Positions 1 to 6,463 of a stretch of DNA of 14,546 nucleotides are shown piece by piece. The DNA comes from JADJEK01 sp052034255 (GTDB lineage: Bacteria; Planctomycetota; B15-G4; JADJEK01), in NCBI GenBank assembly GCA_052034255.1, contig JBPOIU010000167.1, positions 1-14,546 of the forward strand. Reading direction: 5' to 3'. The position numbers were made by a program, and so were the translations under genes. Below the pieces are notes generated by a model. That model ran no database searches. It saw nothing but the letters and a program-made list of their open reading frames with translations, and was not told the DNA's origin. Numbering within the stretch: the stretch's first letter is position 1; the number at the start of each line of letters is the position of its first letter.

Positions 1-55
1 CAGGGGCCAACGGCCCCTGCACCCCACCCGGCAGGGGCCAACCGCCCCGGCCCCT
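1..55. terminator. Two adjacent GC-rich hairpins sharing CAGGGGCCAAC
   Basis: Bases 1-19 form a perfect hairpin, CAGGGGCC-AAC-GGCCCCTG, with an 8-bp stem and 3-nt loop. The 11-base string CAGGGGCCAAC recurs at 32-42, and AGGGGCC (33-39) can pair with GGCCCCT (49-55) to form a second hairpin. No gene covers this stretch, so it may be the transcription end of a gene lying left of the window. There is no T-run after either stem, so intrinsic termination is not shown. Confidence 0.4.
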
Positions 56-58
56 AAA

Positions 59-81
59 TAGGCCGGCCGGAGGCCGGCCTA
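59..81. repeat. Perfect 10-bp inverted repeat, 3-nt loop
   Basis: TAGGCCGGCC (59-68) pairs exactly with GGCCGGCCTA (72-81) around a CGG loop. A smaller hairpin follows at 100-116 (CTCCGC, loop CTTCT, GCGGAG). These lie between the possible terminators at 1-55 and the homopolymer tracts at 140-214. They could be part of an end-of-gene structure, but no function is demonstrated. Confidence 0.45.
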
Positions 82-137
82 CTCGCCGGCCGAAGGCCGC
101 TCCGCCTTCTGCGGAGGCCGGGGGGCGCGGGCCCCCC

Positions 138-214
138 GGCCCCCCCCCCCCCCCCGCGCCGGGGCGGCGCGCGGGGGGGGGGGGGCGCGCCCCCCCGCCC
201 CCCCCCCCCCCCCC
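138..214. repeat. C/G homopolymer tracts (C16, G13, C17)
   Basis: A run of 16 C (140-155) is followed by 13 G (173-185), 7 C (190-196) and 17 C (198-214), separated only by short GC-only linkers. The G tract can pair with either flanking C tract, giving alternative very stable hairpins. Tracts of this length are prone to slippage in cells and to errors in sequencing and assembly, so the exact lengths and the join here should be treated with caution. No coding potential is credible across it. Confidence 0.75.
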
Positions 215-267
215 TGCCTGGATGGTCAGCACCATCCGGCCCAGCGGCCCGAGCGCAAGGCGGTGAA

Positions 268-295
268 TTGCCGACTTTTGGACTCGGGCTATACT
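268..295 (+). promoter_or_regulatory. Predicted sigma70-like promoter of the radical SAM gene
   Basis: TTGCCG (268-273) and TATACT (290-295) are separated by 16 bp. They match the -35 consensus TTGACA at four of six bases and the -10 consensus TATAAT at five of six. Transcription would start near 302, leaving a leader of about 150 nt before the ATG at 455. Its position argues against starting the downstream gene at the earlier in-frame ATG (263), which lies inside the promoter. I see no convincing riboswitch in the leader. Confidence 0.45.
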
Positions 296-454
296 TCGCG
301 GCCTTCGGCGCCAAGCTCGACGACAGCACTGCGGTTCCTCCCTCAGGATCCGCGACCGCTTTGGCCGAGCAACAGAACCGCGAGTCTCTTTCAAAGTCAG
401 ATCGCGCACCGGGTTAGGCACTGCCGAGCCGGTTGCGACGTGGGGTCACCGACG

Positions 455-2086
455 ATGAGCCAGAAGTTGAAGGTCGTCCTCTACTACCCGGAGCGCGGCA
501 ACCCTGAGCTGGGGCAGCCGTACTCGGCCGACCTCCTTCCGCTCGAATTCCTGCAGATCTGCGCGCCCGCGGTGAAGCAGGGGTTCGAGTTCGTGATCAT
601 CGACTCGATGATCGAACCGAATCCCCACGCGAAGGTCATCGAAGCGTGCGAGGGAGCCTTCGCGTTCGCGTCGACGTGCATCGTTGGGTACCAAGTCGCG
701 GACGGCGCCGTCATGGCGCGCAAGGTGCGCGAGAAGTTCCCGAAGCTTCCGATCATGTGGGGCGGCTGGTTCCCTTCGGTCGCGCCTGAGCTCTTCCTCG
801 GCACCAACATCGCGGACGCGGTTTGCATCGGCCAAGGCGAAGAGACGTTTACCGAGTGGCTGGTCGCGGTGCGCGACGGCAAGCCGCTCGACGCGGTCGA
901 CGGCCTCGCGCTGTGGCGTGACGGCAAGCTGTTGAAGACCAACCGGCGCAAGGTCGTTCAGATGAACGCGCTGCCGGAGCCGGACTTCGCGCTGATCGAC
1001 GTCGACAAGTACCTCGACATCCAGGATCGTCAGGCGCGCACGGCGAAGGTGCGTTACCGCTTCCCCGATCCGCCGGGATACTCGCAGGACAAGCCGTACC
1101 GCGCGATCTCCTTCTTCTCGTCGTACGGTTGCCCCGAGGCCTGCTCGTTCTGCTGCTCGCCGCAGATCACGCAGCGACGCTGGGTGGCGCTCGACGCGAA
1201 GGTCCTGGTCGACCGCCTCGAGAAGCTGAAGCAGAAGTACGACTTCGACGTCGTGCGCTTCCAGGACGCGAACTTCGGCGTCAATCCGAAGCGCATCAAG
1301 GAGTTCTGCAACGAGCTGATCCGTCGCAAGCTGAACATCCACTGGAACGCGACGATCGAAGTCGAAACGATCATGAAGTGCGACGACGAGACGCTCGATC
1401 TGATGCGCGACTCGGGTTGCCACATGATGTGGGTCGGCGCCGAGACCGCCACGTCCGAGATGCAGACGTACATCAAGAAGTACATCGAGGACGGTCACAC
1501 GATGGCCGCGATGGAGCGCATGTGGAAGCGCGACATCAAGATCGGCCTGTTCTGGATCATCGGCTACCCGAACGAGACCGAGGCGTCGATGCGCGCCACG
1601 CTCGACCTCGCGGCACAGATCAAATACCGCTTCCCCAACTGCACGTCGGAAGTGCTGCTGTATCGCCCGCTGCCCGGCACCGAGTGCGGTGAGCACGCGC
1701 AGAAGCTCGGGTATCACATGCCCACGGACTTCGACACGTGGGGCGCGATGATCGAATACAAGTTCGAGAACAAGACCTACGACAGCCTGCCGCCGGCCAT
1801 TCGCCGGGACTACAACCGCTACACCTATCTGGTGCCGTGGTACGACGGCCTCGTGAAGGGCAACGGCAGCTACTACCGGTTCCTGCGCAAGCGCGCGGGC
1901 GAGCGCCTGCGGACTCAGAACTACAGCTATCCGCTCGAGTTCAAGCTGTTCGACTGGGCCAACCGCGGCCTGCAGATGATCGGCCTGAAGAAGAAGCCGA
2001 CGCTCGTGAAGCGAGCCGCGGGCGTCACGCTCGAAGGCACGGTCGCGAACGTCCGCGAGGCCGAAGAAGTCGCCGGCATTCGCTGA
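455..2086 (+). CDS. B12-binding-domain radical SAM protein (class B type)
   Basis: This is a 543-residue predicted cytoplasmic radical SAM enzyme. The cluster motif is CxxxCxxC at C226, C230 and C233, within GCPEACSFC, and is expected to hold a [4Fe-4S] cluster that cleaves S-adenosylmethionine. An extra cysteine, C234, follows directly. Residues about 1-150 look like the Rossmann-type cobalamin-binding domain of this class, including the GGWFPSVAPE segment where such proteins often read GGxHPTxxPE. No DxHxxG motif is visible, which is common in the class. The barrel spans roughly 215-420, followed by an aromatic- and basic-rich C-terminal tail of about 120 residues. The class includes methyltransferases and cyclases such as HpnR and BchE, but the substrate cannot be told from sequence. 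ATG 455 was chosen because the homologous part begins there and a promoter sits upstream. A GGGG at 442-445 is a weak ribosome site. It stands alone, with a hairpin behind it. Confidence 0.9.
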   Translation: MSQKLKVVLYYPERGNPELGQPYSADLLPLEFLQICAPAVKQGFEFVIIDSMIEPNPHAKVIEACEGAFAFASTCIVGYQVADGAVMARKVREKFPKLPIMWGGWFPSVAPELFLGTNIADAVCIGQGEETFTEWLVAVRDGKPLDAVDGLALWRDGKLLKTNRRKVVQMNALPEPDFALIDVDKYLDIQDRQARTAKVRYRFPDPPGYSQDKPYRAISFFSSYGCPEACSFCCSPQITQRRWVALDAKVLVDRLEKLKQKYDFDVVRFQDANFGVNPKRIKEFCNELIRRKLNIHWNATIEVETIMKCDDETLDLMRDSGCHMMWVGAETATSEMQTYIKKYIEDGHTMAAMERMWKRDIKIGLFWIIGYPNETEASMRATLDLAAQIKYRFPNCTSEVLLYRPLPGTECGEHAQKLGYHMPTDFDTWGAMIEYKFENKTYDSLPPAIRRDYNRYTYLVPWYDGLVKGNGSYYRFLRKRAGERLRTQNYSYPLEFKLFDWANRGLQMIGLKKKPTLVKRAAGVTLEGTVANVREAEEVAGIR

Positions 2087-2105
2087 GGGACCGACGGCAT
2101 CCACT

Positions 2106-2141
2106 GAACGGCCCTGCGCGATCCGTCGCGTGGGGCCGTTC
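2106..2141 (+). terminator. Hairpin after the radical SAM gene
   Basis: GAACGGCCC (2106-2114) pairs perfectly with GGGCCGTTC (2133-2141). The inner bases can extend the stem by two wobble pairs and four GC pairs (CGCG 2117-2120 with CGCG 2127-2130), leaving a 6-nt loop. It begins 19 bp after the stop codon. There is no T-run, so it may act as a barrier or RNA-end stabiliser rather than a classic intrinsic terminator. The rest of the gap up to 2295 holds a small hairpin at 2148-2161 (CACGG-GGAT-CCGTG) and no recognisable promoter. Confidence 0.6.
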
Positions 2142-2295
2142 GCGTTGCACGGGGATCCGTGCGGGCGGACGATGCAACCGTGAACCACGGCGGCGGGTCG
2201 TTCCTCCGAAGGGCCGCGGCGCGTGGAATCCTCACAAGATCCGCGTCTGCGCCCGCCGAAAGACCGGACGACACCAGTCGTTCCAGGGCTTCGCC

Positions 2296-2676
2296 ATGAG
2301 CCAAGAGTCCAACCGCCGAACGTTCACGCGCGTCGACCTGACGCTACCCCTCGAGATCCGTGTCGCGGATACGTGGATGCGCAGCGCGTCACCATGGAAT
2401 CTGTCGGCGAACGGGGTCTTCGTGCGCACGCCGTTCCGGCTGCCCGTCGGCATGCCCGTCACGGTGCGGATCCTGCTCGGCGAGACGGAAGACGAACCGC
2501 GCATCCGCGCGTTCGGCTCGGTCGCGCGTACGGAGAACGATGGCATCGGCATCCGCTTCGAGGTGATCGAACCGGGCTGCGAGGCCCATCTGCGCCGCGT
2601 GATCCTCCACAACGCCAAGGAACCAGAGAAGGTCTTCGCCGAGTTCCAAGAGCGCTTCGGCATCACGTTCACGTGA
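2296..2676 (+). CDS. PilZ-domain protein, probable cyclic-di-GMP receptor
   Basis: This small protein of 126 residues consists almost entirely of one PilZ domain. Both ligand motifs are visible: RxxxR at R8-R12 (RTFTR) and [D/N]xSxxG at N35-G40 (NLSANG). PilZ domains with these motifs bind cyclic di-GMP and usually act as stand-alone adaptors controlling motility, secretion or polysaccharide synthesis. There is no signal peptide or membrane segment, so it should be cytoplasmic. The ATG at 2296 has AGGG at 2285-2288 as a plausible ribosome site and places the RxxxR motif near the N-terminus, as usual. The gene is preceded by a hairpin, so it is probably transcribed separately from the radical SAM gene. 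Its stop codon overlaps that of the convergent minus-strand gene. The partner it regulates is not evident from its neighbours. Confidence 0.87.
   Translation: MSQESNRRTFTRVDLTLPLEIRVADTWMRSASPWNLSANGVFVRTPFRLPVGMPVTVRILLGETEDEPRIRAFGSVARTENDGIGIRFEVIEPGCEAHLRRVILHNAKEPEKVFAEFQERFGITFT
2669..2676. other. Palindrome TCACGTGA holding both convergent stop codons
   Basis: The last bases of the plus-strand PilZ gene and of the minus-strand glycoside-hydrolase-like gene overlap in the perfect palindrome TCACGTGA. Read on either strand it ends in TGA, which terminates the gene on that strand. There is therefore no intergenic DNA, and no room for a terminator, between the two genes. Confidence 0.9.
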
Positions 2677-4834
2677 TCGAGACGATGGTGCCCGGCTGCA
2701 CGACGACGTTGGTCACCGATCCGTCGCCGCGAAGGACGTAGCGCGAAGCCGGCGCGCTCCCGCGGTTGTGCAACAACCAGCCCGTGTCATTGCGCGCGAC
2801 GCGGAGTCCGTCGTGACGACCGCGCGGCCACGGCTCGAGTCGTGGTCCGCGGCTGAAGCGCGCCGCGAGCGACCGCACGTCGACGAGCACCGCCGCGAGC
2901 GCGGCGACGTCGTGTTCGGGCGCAGCGATCACCGCGCCGAGTCCGACACGAACGCACGCCAGCGCATCCACGGCCTCGACGTCGACGTCGAAGCCGATGC
3001 GCGGCATCGGAGCCCACGCATCCTCGCGGCCGCACTGGGCGCGCACGCGGCGCACGAGAACTCCGAGATCGCGCGCATCGATCGAGTCGCCATGCCGCGC
3101 GGGCACGAACGTCGGGCCGCGCAGCTCGACGTCGCACGCGCCGAGCGGGGACCCGCACGCAAGCTCGATCCACTGCGCTCCGGCGCGTAGGCGGACCGGC
3201 CGCTCCACGCCATCGAGGAACACGCGCCATGCCGCGGGTTCGACTCGCGCATCCGCGAAGAGCTCGATCGCGATCGTTTCCGCGCGTCCGATGCGCAGGC
3301 CGACGTGACCGCTCGTCCAGCGCGCGGGCTCGTCGGTGCGCGCGTCCGGAAAGAACGCCGTCGCCCGTTCGAGACCGTGCCAGCGGCCGAAACGATGCCA
3401 CGCGTCGTCGTCGCCGAGATGCACTTCGGAGCTGCCGAAGCGCGTCAGCGCATCGAAGCGCACGAAGTCGCGTGCGATCGGCCAGCGACCCGGACTGGTC
3501 TCCGTCAACGCGCCGAACACATCGGCGGAACCGACGACCGCGATGCCGCCGGCCTCGACGAACGCGCGCAAGCGTGCGCGCGACTCCGTGCGCATCGCGC
3601 CGCCGTCCGGAACGCACAGCAAGCGGATGCCTTCCCAAGCCGAAGGCTCCTGCAAGAGGTCCTCGTCGAGGATCGCGTAATCGAGGAAATCGCGCAGCGG
3701 CTCGCAGATCGAGAACAGCCCCGGCGGCACCGATTGGCCGATCGCGCGCTCGTGCGCGGACGAGTGGAAGAACAGCGCGAGATCGATCCGCGGATCCTGC
3801 CCGCGAAGGAGCGCGAGCCCGAGATCGAAGGCGGGGCGGTGCTGCATCCAAGTCGCTTCGAACTCGAAGAAGCCGCGCGCGCCGTCGGCGGCATCTTCGA
3901 ACAATCGATCCATGACGTCGGCCTGCGTGCGCTCCACGACGCCTTCCGTCATGTACGGCACGCAGAAGGCGCGGCAAATCGATTGGATCCGCTTGTGGAA
4001 GTAGACCGGCAGCGTCCCGTGCGTCGACCACAGGTCCGCACCGTGACGCGCCGCGACGCGGCCGAGCGCCGTGAGATCGTTGCCGAAGCAGGCTTTCTCG
4101 CCCGCCAACCCGCATTTGAAGCCGAGTCGCGCGGTCGGGAACGCCGACCGGGCGAGCGGGAGCAGTCGATCGACGAAACCCGTCATCGACGCGCGCAGGA
4201 ACCTCCCGAGCGCGACGGCGTCGGTCGGATCGACCCCGGCTCGCGCCATGGCCGCGCGGGCATGAGGGTCGCCGCACCACGCACCTTCGTGAGGCGCGTG
4301 GGGACCGTGCATCGTCGCGAAGATCCAATTCGCGACGCCGGTCGGGTAAGCGACTTCGCCGTAATCGCACGGCAGCGCGATCGTCACGCCATCGACGTCG
4401 CCGAGGGTACGGGCCAACTCCCGGTAGAACCGTTCGAACCACTCCCAGGTCGACGGCGCGAACAACGACGGCGCGTCGATCGCCGCATCGTGCTCGAGGC
4501 AGCGGAATGCGTCGAATGCGCGCGACGACCGCAGCCAGCGCGGTAACGCGTGAAGCCACGGGTACAGCACGTAGCGCAACCCCGCGCGCGCCGCCGCGGC
4601 GCGGTGCGTCAAGACCTGGGTCGGGTCGAAGTGGCCAGCGTTCGGCTCGAACAGCGCGAACGCGACGTAGTCCTCGACGGCGTCGAATCCGGCGCTGGCA
4701 GCCTCGGCGAGGCGGTCTTGCAGTGGGTCACGTGCCACGTCCTTGCCGGCCATGGCGTCGATCAAGCCAGCAGCTCCGAGGCTGCCCACCGTCAGGAGTA
4801 CGCGCCGTGTGGACGAGGGGCCGGGAGGGGGCAT
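2669..4834 (-). CDS. Exported TIM-barrel glycoside-hydrolase-like protein (GH14/GH42-like)
   Basis: This protein has 721 residues. The N-terminus has a twin-arginine-like signal (STRRVLL, R10-R11) followed by a hydrophobic stretch to about residue 28, which suggests export. Residues about 40-340 look like a TIM barrel. CDYGEVAYPTG (156-166), with candidate acid E160, resembles the G-x-GE-x-x-YP segment of beta-amylase-like and GH42-like enzymes. A second candidate acid is E297 in PYMTEGV. Residues about 370-460 resemble the beta-galactosidase trimerisation (GATase-like) domain that follows the barrel in GH42. The C-terminal 250 residues are probably beta-rich and may bind carbohydrate. A role in hydrolysing an extracellular or periplasmic glycan is inferred; the substrate is unknown and the family is not certain. 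ATG 4834 is the start that includes the signal. The gene is divergent from the SGNH gene and converges on PilZ. Confidence 0.65.
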   Translation of the reverse strand: MPPPGPSSTRRVLLTVGSLGAAGLIDAMAGKDVARDPLQDRLAEAASAGFDAVEDYVAFALFEPNAGHFDPTQVLTHRAAAARAGLRYVLYPWLHALPRWLRSSRAFDAFRCLEHDAAIDAPSLFAPSTWEWFERFYRELARTLGDVDGVTIALPCDYGEVAYPTGVANWIFATMHGPHAPHEGAWCGDPHARAAMARAGVDPTDAVALGRFLRASMTGFVDRLLPLARSAFPTARLGFKCGLAGEKACFGNDLTALGRVAARHGADLWSTHGTLPVYFHKRIQSICRAFCVPYMTEGVVERTQADVMDRLFEDAADGARGFFEFEATWMQHRPAFDLGLALLRGQDPRIDLALFFHSSAHERAIGQSVPPGLFSICEPLRDFLDYAILDEDLLQEPSAWEGIRLLCVPDGGAMRTESRARLRAFVEAGGIAVVGSADVFGALTETSPGRWPIARDFVRFDALTRFGSSEVHLGDDDAWHRFGRWHGLERATAFFPDARTDEPARWTSGHVGLRIGRAETIAIELFADARVEPAAWRVFLDGVERPVRLRAGAQWIELACGSPLGACDVELRGPTFVPARHGDSIDARDLGVLVRRVRAQCGREDAWAPMPRIGFDVDVEAVDALACVRVGLGAVIAAPEHDVAALAAVLVDVRSLAARFSRGPRLEPWPRGRHDGLRVARNDTGWLLHNRGSAPASRYVLRGDGSVTNVVVQPGTIVSIT

Positions 4835-5140
4835 GGGCCCGCAACGATAGCCGTCGTGGCGCGAGCTGACGCCGAGGCCGCCGACCGAGTCGGGGGGCGC
4901 GGGCCGACTCGATGTCGACTCGGCGCAAGTCCGCCCGGGCCGCCACCCGGGCTACGACCCGGGCCACGACCCGGGCCGAGGCCCGGGTGCCCGCCCGGGT
5001 GGCGGCCCGGGTGCGGGTGCCCGCCCGGGTGGGCGGCCCCGGTGGGGTGCTGCGTCGAGGGTGGGCGTTCCTCGACCACCTTTCCCTTGGCCGAATGCGC
5101 TTGCGTGGGGCATAGTCCGGCCGGGCTTGGAGTCGTCCTC
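4835..5140. promoter_or_regulatory. Divergent intergenic region of 306 bp
   Basis: This region separates the minus-strand glycoside-hydrolase-like gene from the plus-strand SGNH gene, so it must carry promoters for both unless one is leaderless. It contains overlapping inverted repeats at 4885-4923. CCGAGTCG (4885-4892) can pair with CGACTCGG (4916-4923), while the overlapping CGAGTCGG (4886-4893) can pair with CCGACTCG (4904-4911), making alternative hairpins or an operator-like palindrome. The phased CCCGGG repeat follows at 4934-5029. I found no clear -35/-10 pair. In-frame reading continues through this stretch on several frames, but only because the repeat lacks stop codons. Confidence 0.5.
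4934..5029. repeat. CCCGGG repeat with 12-bp phasing
   Basis: CCCGGG occurs at 4934, 4946, 4958, 4970, 4982, 4994 and 5006, each exactly 12 bp from the last, then once more at 5024 after an 18-bp step. The 6-bp spacers vary (for example CCGCCA, CTACGA, CCACGA, CCGAGG, TGCCCG, TGGCGG), so the hexamer is conserved while the spacer is not. Each CCCGGG is itself a palindrome. Translated frames would give four-residue repeats such as RPGP or ATRA, but no start, ribosome site or homologous protein supports coding. It lies upstream of both divergent genes. Confidence 0.85.
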
Positions 5141-6181
5141 TTGGCGATCGGAACCCTGTTCGCACGCGCCGGATTGGTGGCGGGCGCGACCTTCGTGTCG
5201 CTGCTCGCGTGCGAAGCGTTGGTGCGGTGGACCCCGCTCGTCCGTACCGCAGTCGCGCACTCGAACGCCGTGCCGTGGATGACGCAGGACTTCTATCGGC
5301 TCGTCGACGGGCCCGGTTACGAGATCGTGCCGAACGCGACTCCGGAGATCTCGAACCTCGGAATGCGTGGCAAGGACCGCACGGCGGCGAAACCGGCCGG
5401 GGTCAAGCGCGTCCTGGTCGTCGGCGATTCGATCGCATACGGGATCGGAGTGGCGGCGGAGCAGACGTTCGCGGCCACGCTCGAGACGATCCTGAACACG
5501 TATCACCCGGACGCGCCGGTGGAGGTCCTGAACGGCGGGGTCGCGGGATACAACACGGCGCAGGAGCTCGCGTTCCTCGACCAGCGCGGCTTCGACCTCG
5601 AGCCCGACGTCATCGTGCTGGCGTACTGCCCGAACGACGTCCTCGTCACGCCGATCGTGTTCAAGGACGGCGACCGGATGCGGTTCTTCTGCCCCGATCG
5701 TGAGATCGGAGGTTTCGATCCGCTGTGGCTCGAACGCTCGTCGCTGTTGCGTCTGTTCGTCGCCGCCACGGCGGGCCAGGGGCTCGGCGACGAGACGGGG
5801 CGACCGCAGGGGGTCGACGCGGACAGTGCGTATGCGGCGTTGCGCCAACTCGTGCGCCGGGCACGCGATCGAGGGATCCCCGTGTTGGCGCTCGTGTTCC
5901 CGCTGCTGGCGTGGGATTTCGATGCCTACGACCCCGCGGCGCGTCGGATCCATGACGATGTCGCGAACGTCCTCGACGCAGAGGGCGTCCCGCGGATCGA
6001 CCTTCTCGACGCCTGGCGGCAGATCGGCGCCAAGAACCTGCGCTCGTTGGAGTTGAAGGGCGGCGATCCGCTGCATCCGAACGCACGCGGCCACGAAGAC
6101 GTCGCGCGCCGCATCTACCAGCACTTGCTCGCGTCCGACTGGCTGCACCTCGGTCCGGCACGGCCACGGAAGAAGTCTTGA
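5141..6181 (+). CDS. SGNH/GDSL-family hydrolase, probably membrane-anchored
   Basis: This is an SGNH hydrolase of about 346 residues. Block I is GDSIAYG with catalytic Ser97 (D96-S97). Block III is the ND pair N165-D166. Block V is DPLHPN with D309 and H312 completing the catalytic dyad or triad. These enzymes cleave or transfer acyl esters, often O-acetyl groups on glycans. The N-terminus to about residue 30 is hydrophobic (LFARAGLVAGATFVSLLAC), suggesting a membrane anchor or signal with the catalytic domain outside the cytoplasm. No in-frame ATG precedes this segment without running through the repeat region. TTG 5141 is preferred because GGAG at 5129-5132 gives an 8-nt spacing. GTG 5105 or GTG 5177 are alternatives, and ATG 5278 would lose the anchor. 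The substrate is unknown. It may share regulation with the divergent glycoside-hydrolase-like gene. Confidence 0.82.
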   Translation: MAIGTLFARAGLVAGATFVSLLACEALVRWTPLVRTAVAHSNAVPWMTQDFYRLVDGPGYEIVPNATPEISNLGMRGKDRTAAKPAGVKRVLVVGDSIAYGIGVAAEQTFAATLETILNTYHPDAPVEVLNGGVAGYNTAQELAFLDQRGFDLEPDVIVLAYCPNDVLVTPIVFKDGDRMRFFCPDREIGGFDPLWLERSSLLRLFVAATAGQGLGDETGRPQGVDADSAYAALRQLVRRARDRGIPVLALVFPLLAWDFDAYDPAARRIHDDVANVLDAEGVPRIDLLDAWRQIGAKNLRSLELKGGDPLHPNARGHEDVARRIYQHLLASDWLHLGPARPRKKS

Positions 6182-6234
6182 TCGGCCCCCGCAGGCGCGC
6201 CCGACCGCCCCGATGGCCCCCCTGCCGGGGCCGA
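6182..6234 (+). terminator. Hairpin directly after the SGNH stop codon
   Basis: TCGGCCCCCGCAGG (6182-6195) pairs with CCTGCCGGGGCCGA (6221-6234) in 13 of 14 positions, with one C/C mismatch, around a 25-nt loop. It starts at the base after the TGA and is followed by the T-containing stretch CTTTGATCTT (6235-6244). Of the hairpins in the window it is the one closest to an intrinsic terminator. Confidence 0.62.
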
Positions 6235-6463
6235 CTTTGATCTTCCGCGACATTGCCATTTCTTGCGGTTCGGATACCTATGGGGTCATCCCGGCTCGAG
6301 TCGGCGTCTCCCGCGGCCCGCAACGTGCCGCCGGGCCGTTCTCCGACAGGGCCGTCTCTCCCGCGCACGAGCCCCCCCATTCTCCCCCGAGTTCCTCGCT
6401 GCCCGCGGCTCGCGCGCGTTTGTTCGTGTCTGCTCGCACCTCTCCACTTCGAAGGAGTCCGGA
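6235..6463 (+). promoter_or_regulatory. Upstream region and leader of the FG-GAP gene
   Basis: This stretch must contain the promoter for the secreted FG-GAP protein. A weak candidate is TTGCCA (6253-6258), 16 bp before TACCTA (6275-6280); the -10 match is poor. From about 6340 to 6450 the plus strand is rich in C and T, including a C7 run at 6371-6377 and a CTCCCCC stretch just after. It ends in a strong ribosome site, GAAGGAG (6451-6457), 6 nt before the ATG. No small ORF in it looks convincing. Confidence 0.35.

Noticed and set aside
1..81. CRISPR array or insertion-sequence terminal repeats
   Set aside because: The repeated CAGGGGCCAAC occurs only twice at short distance and the inverted repeats have 3-9 nt loops, which fits hairpins, not spacers or transposon ends; no transposase is present.
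300..454. Cobalamin riboswitch in the leader of the B12-type radical SAM gene
   Set aside because: GGCACTGCC near 418-426 vaguely recalls a B12 box, but the leader is only about 150 nt and I could not find the rest of the conserved core.
446..2188. 580-codon open frame on the minus strand across the radical SAM gene
   Set aside because: It mirrors a gene with clear motifs on the other strand, its product is Arg/Val/Asp-rich with no recognisable domain, and stop-free antisense frames are expected at this GC content.
4912..5115. Collagen-like or Arg/Ala-repeat small protein encoded by the CCCGGG array
   Set aside because: All frames through the array look repetitive because of the 12-bp unit; there is no ribosome site or conserved start, so a DNA-level repeat is the simpler reading.
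4550..5140. N-terminal extension of the SGNH gene back to ATG 4550
   Set aside because: It would overlap the hydrolase-like gene on the other strand and run through the CCCGGG array, giving a Pro/Gly/Arg-rich product with no family resemblance before the membrane segment.
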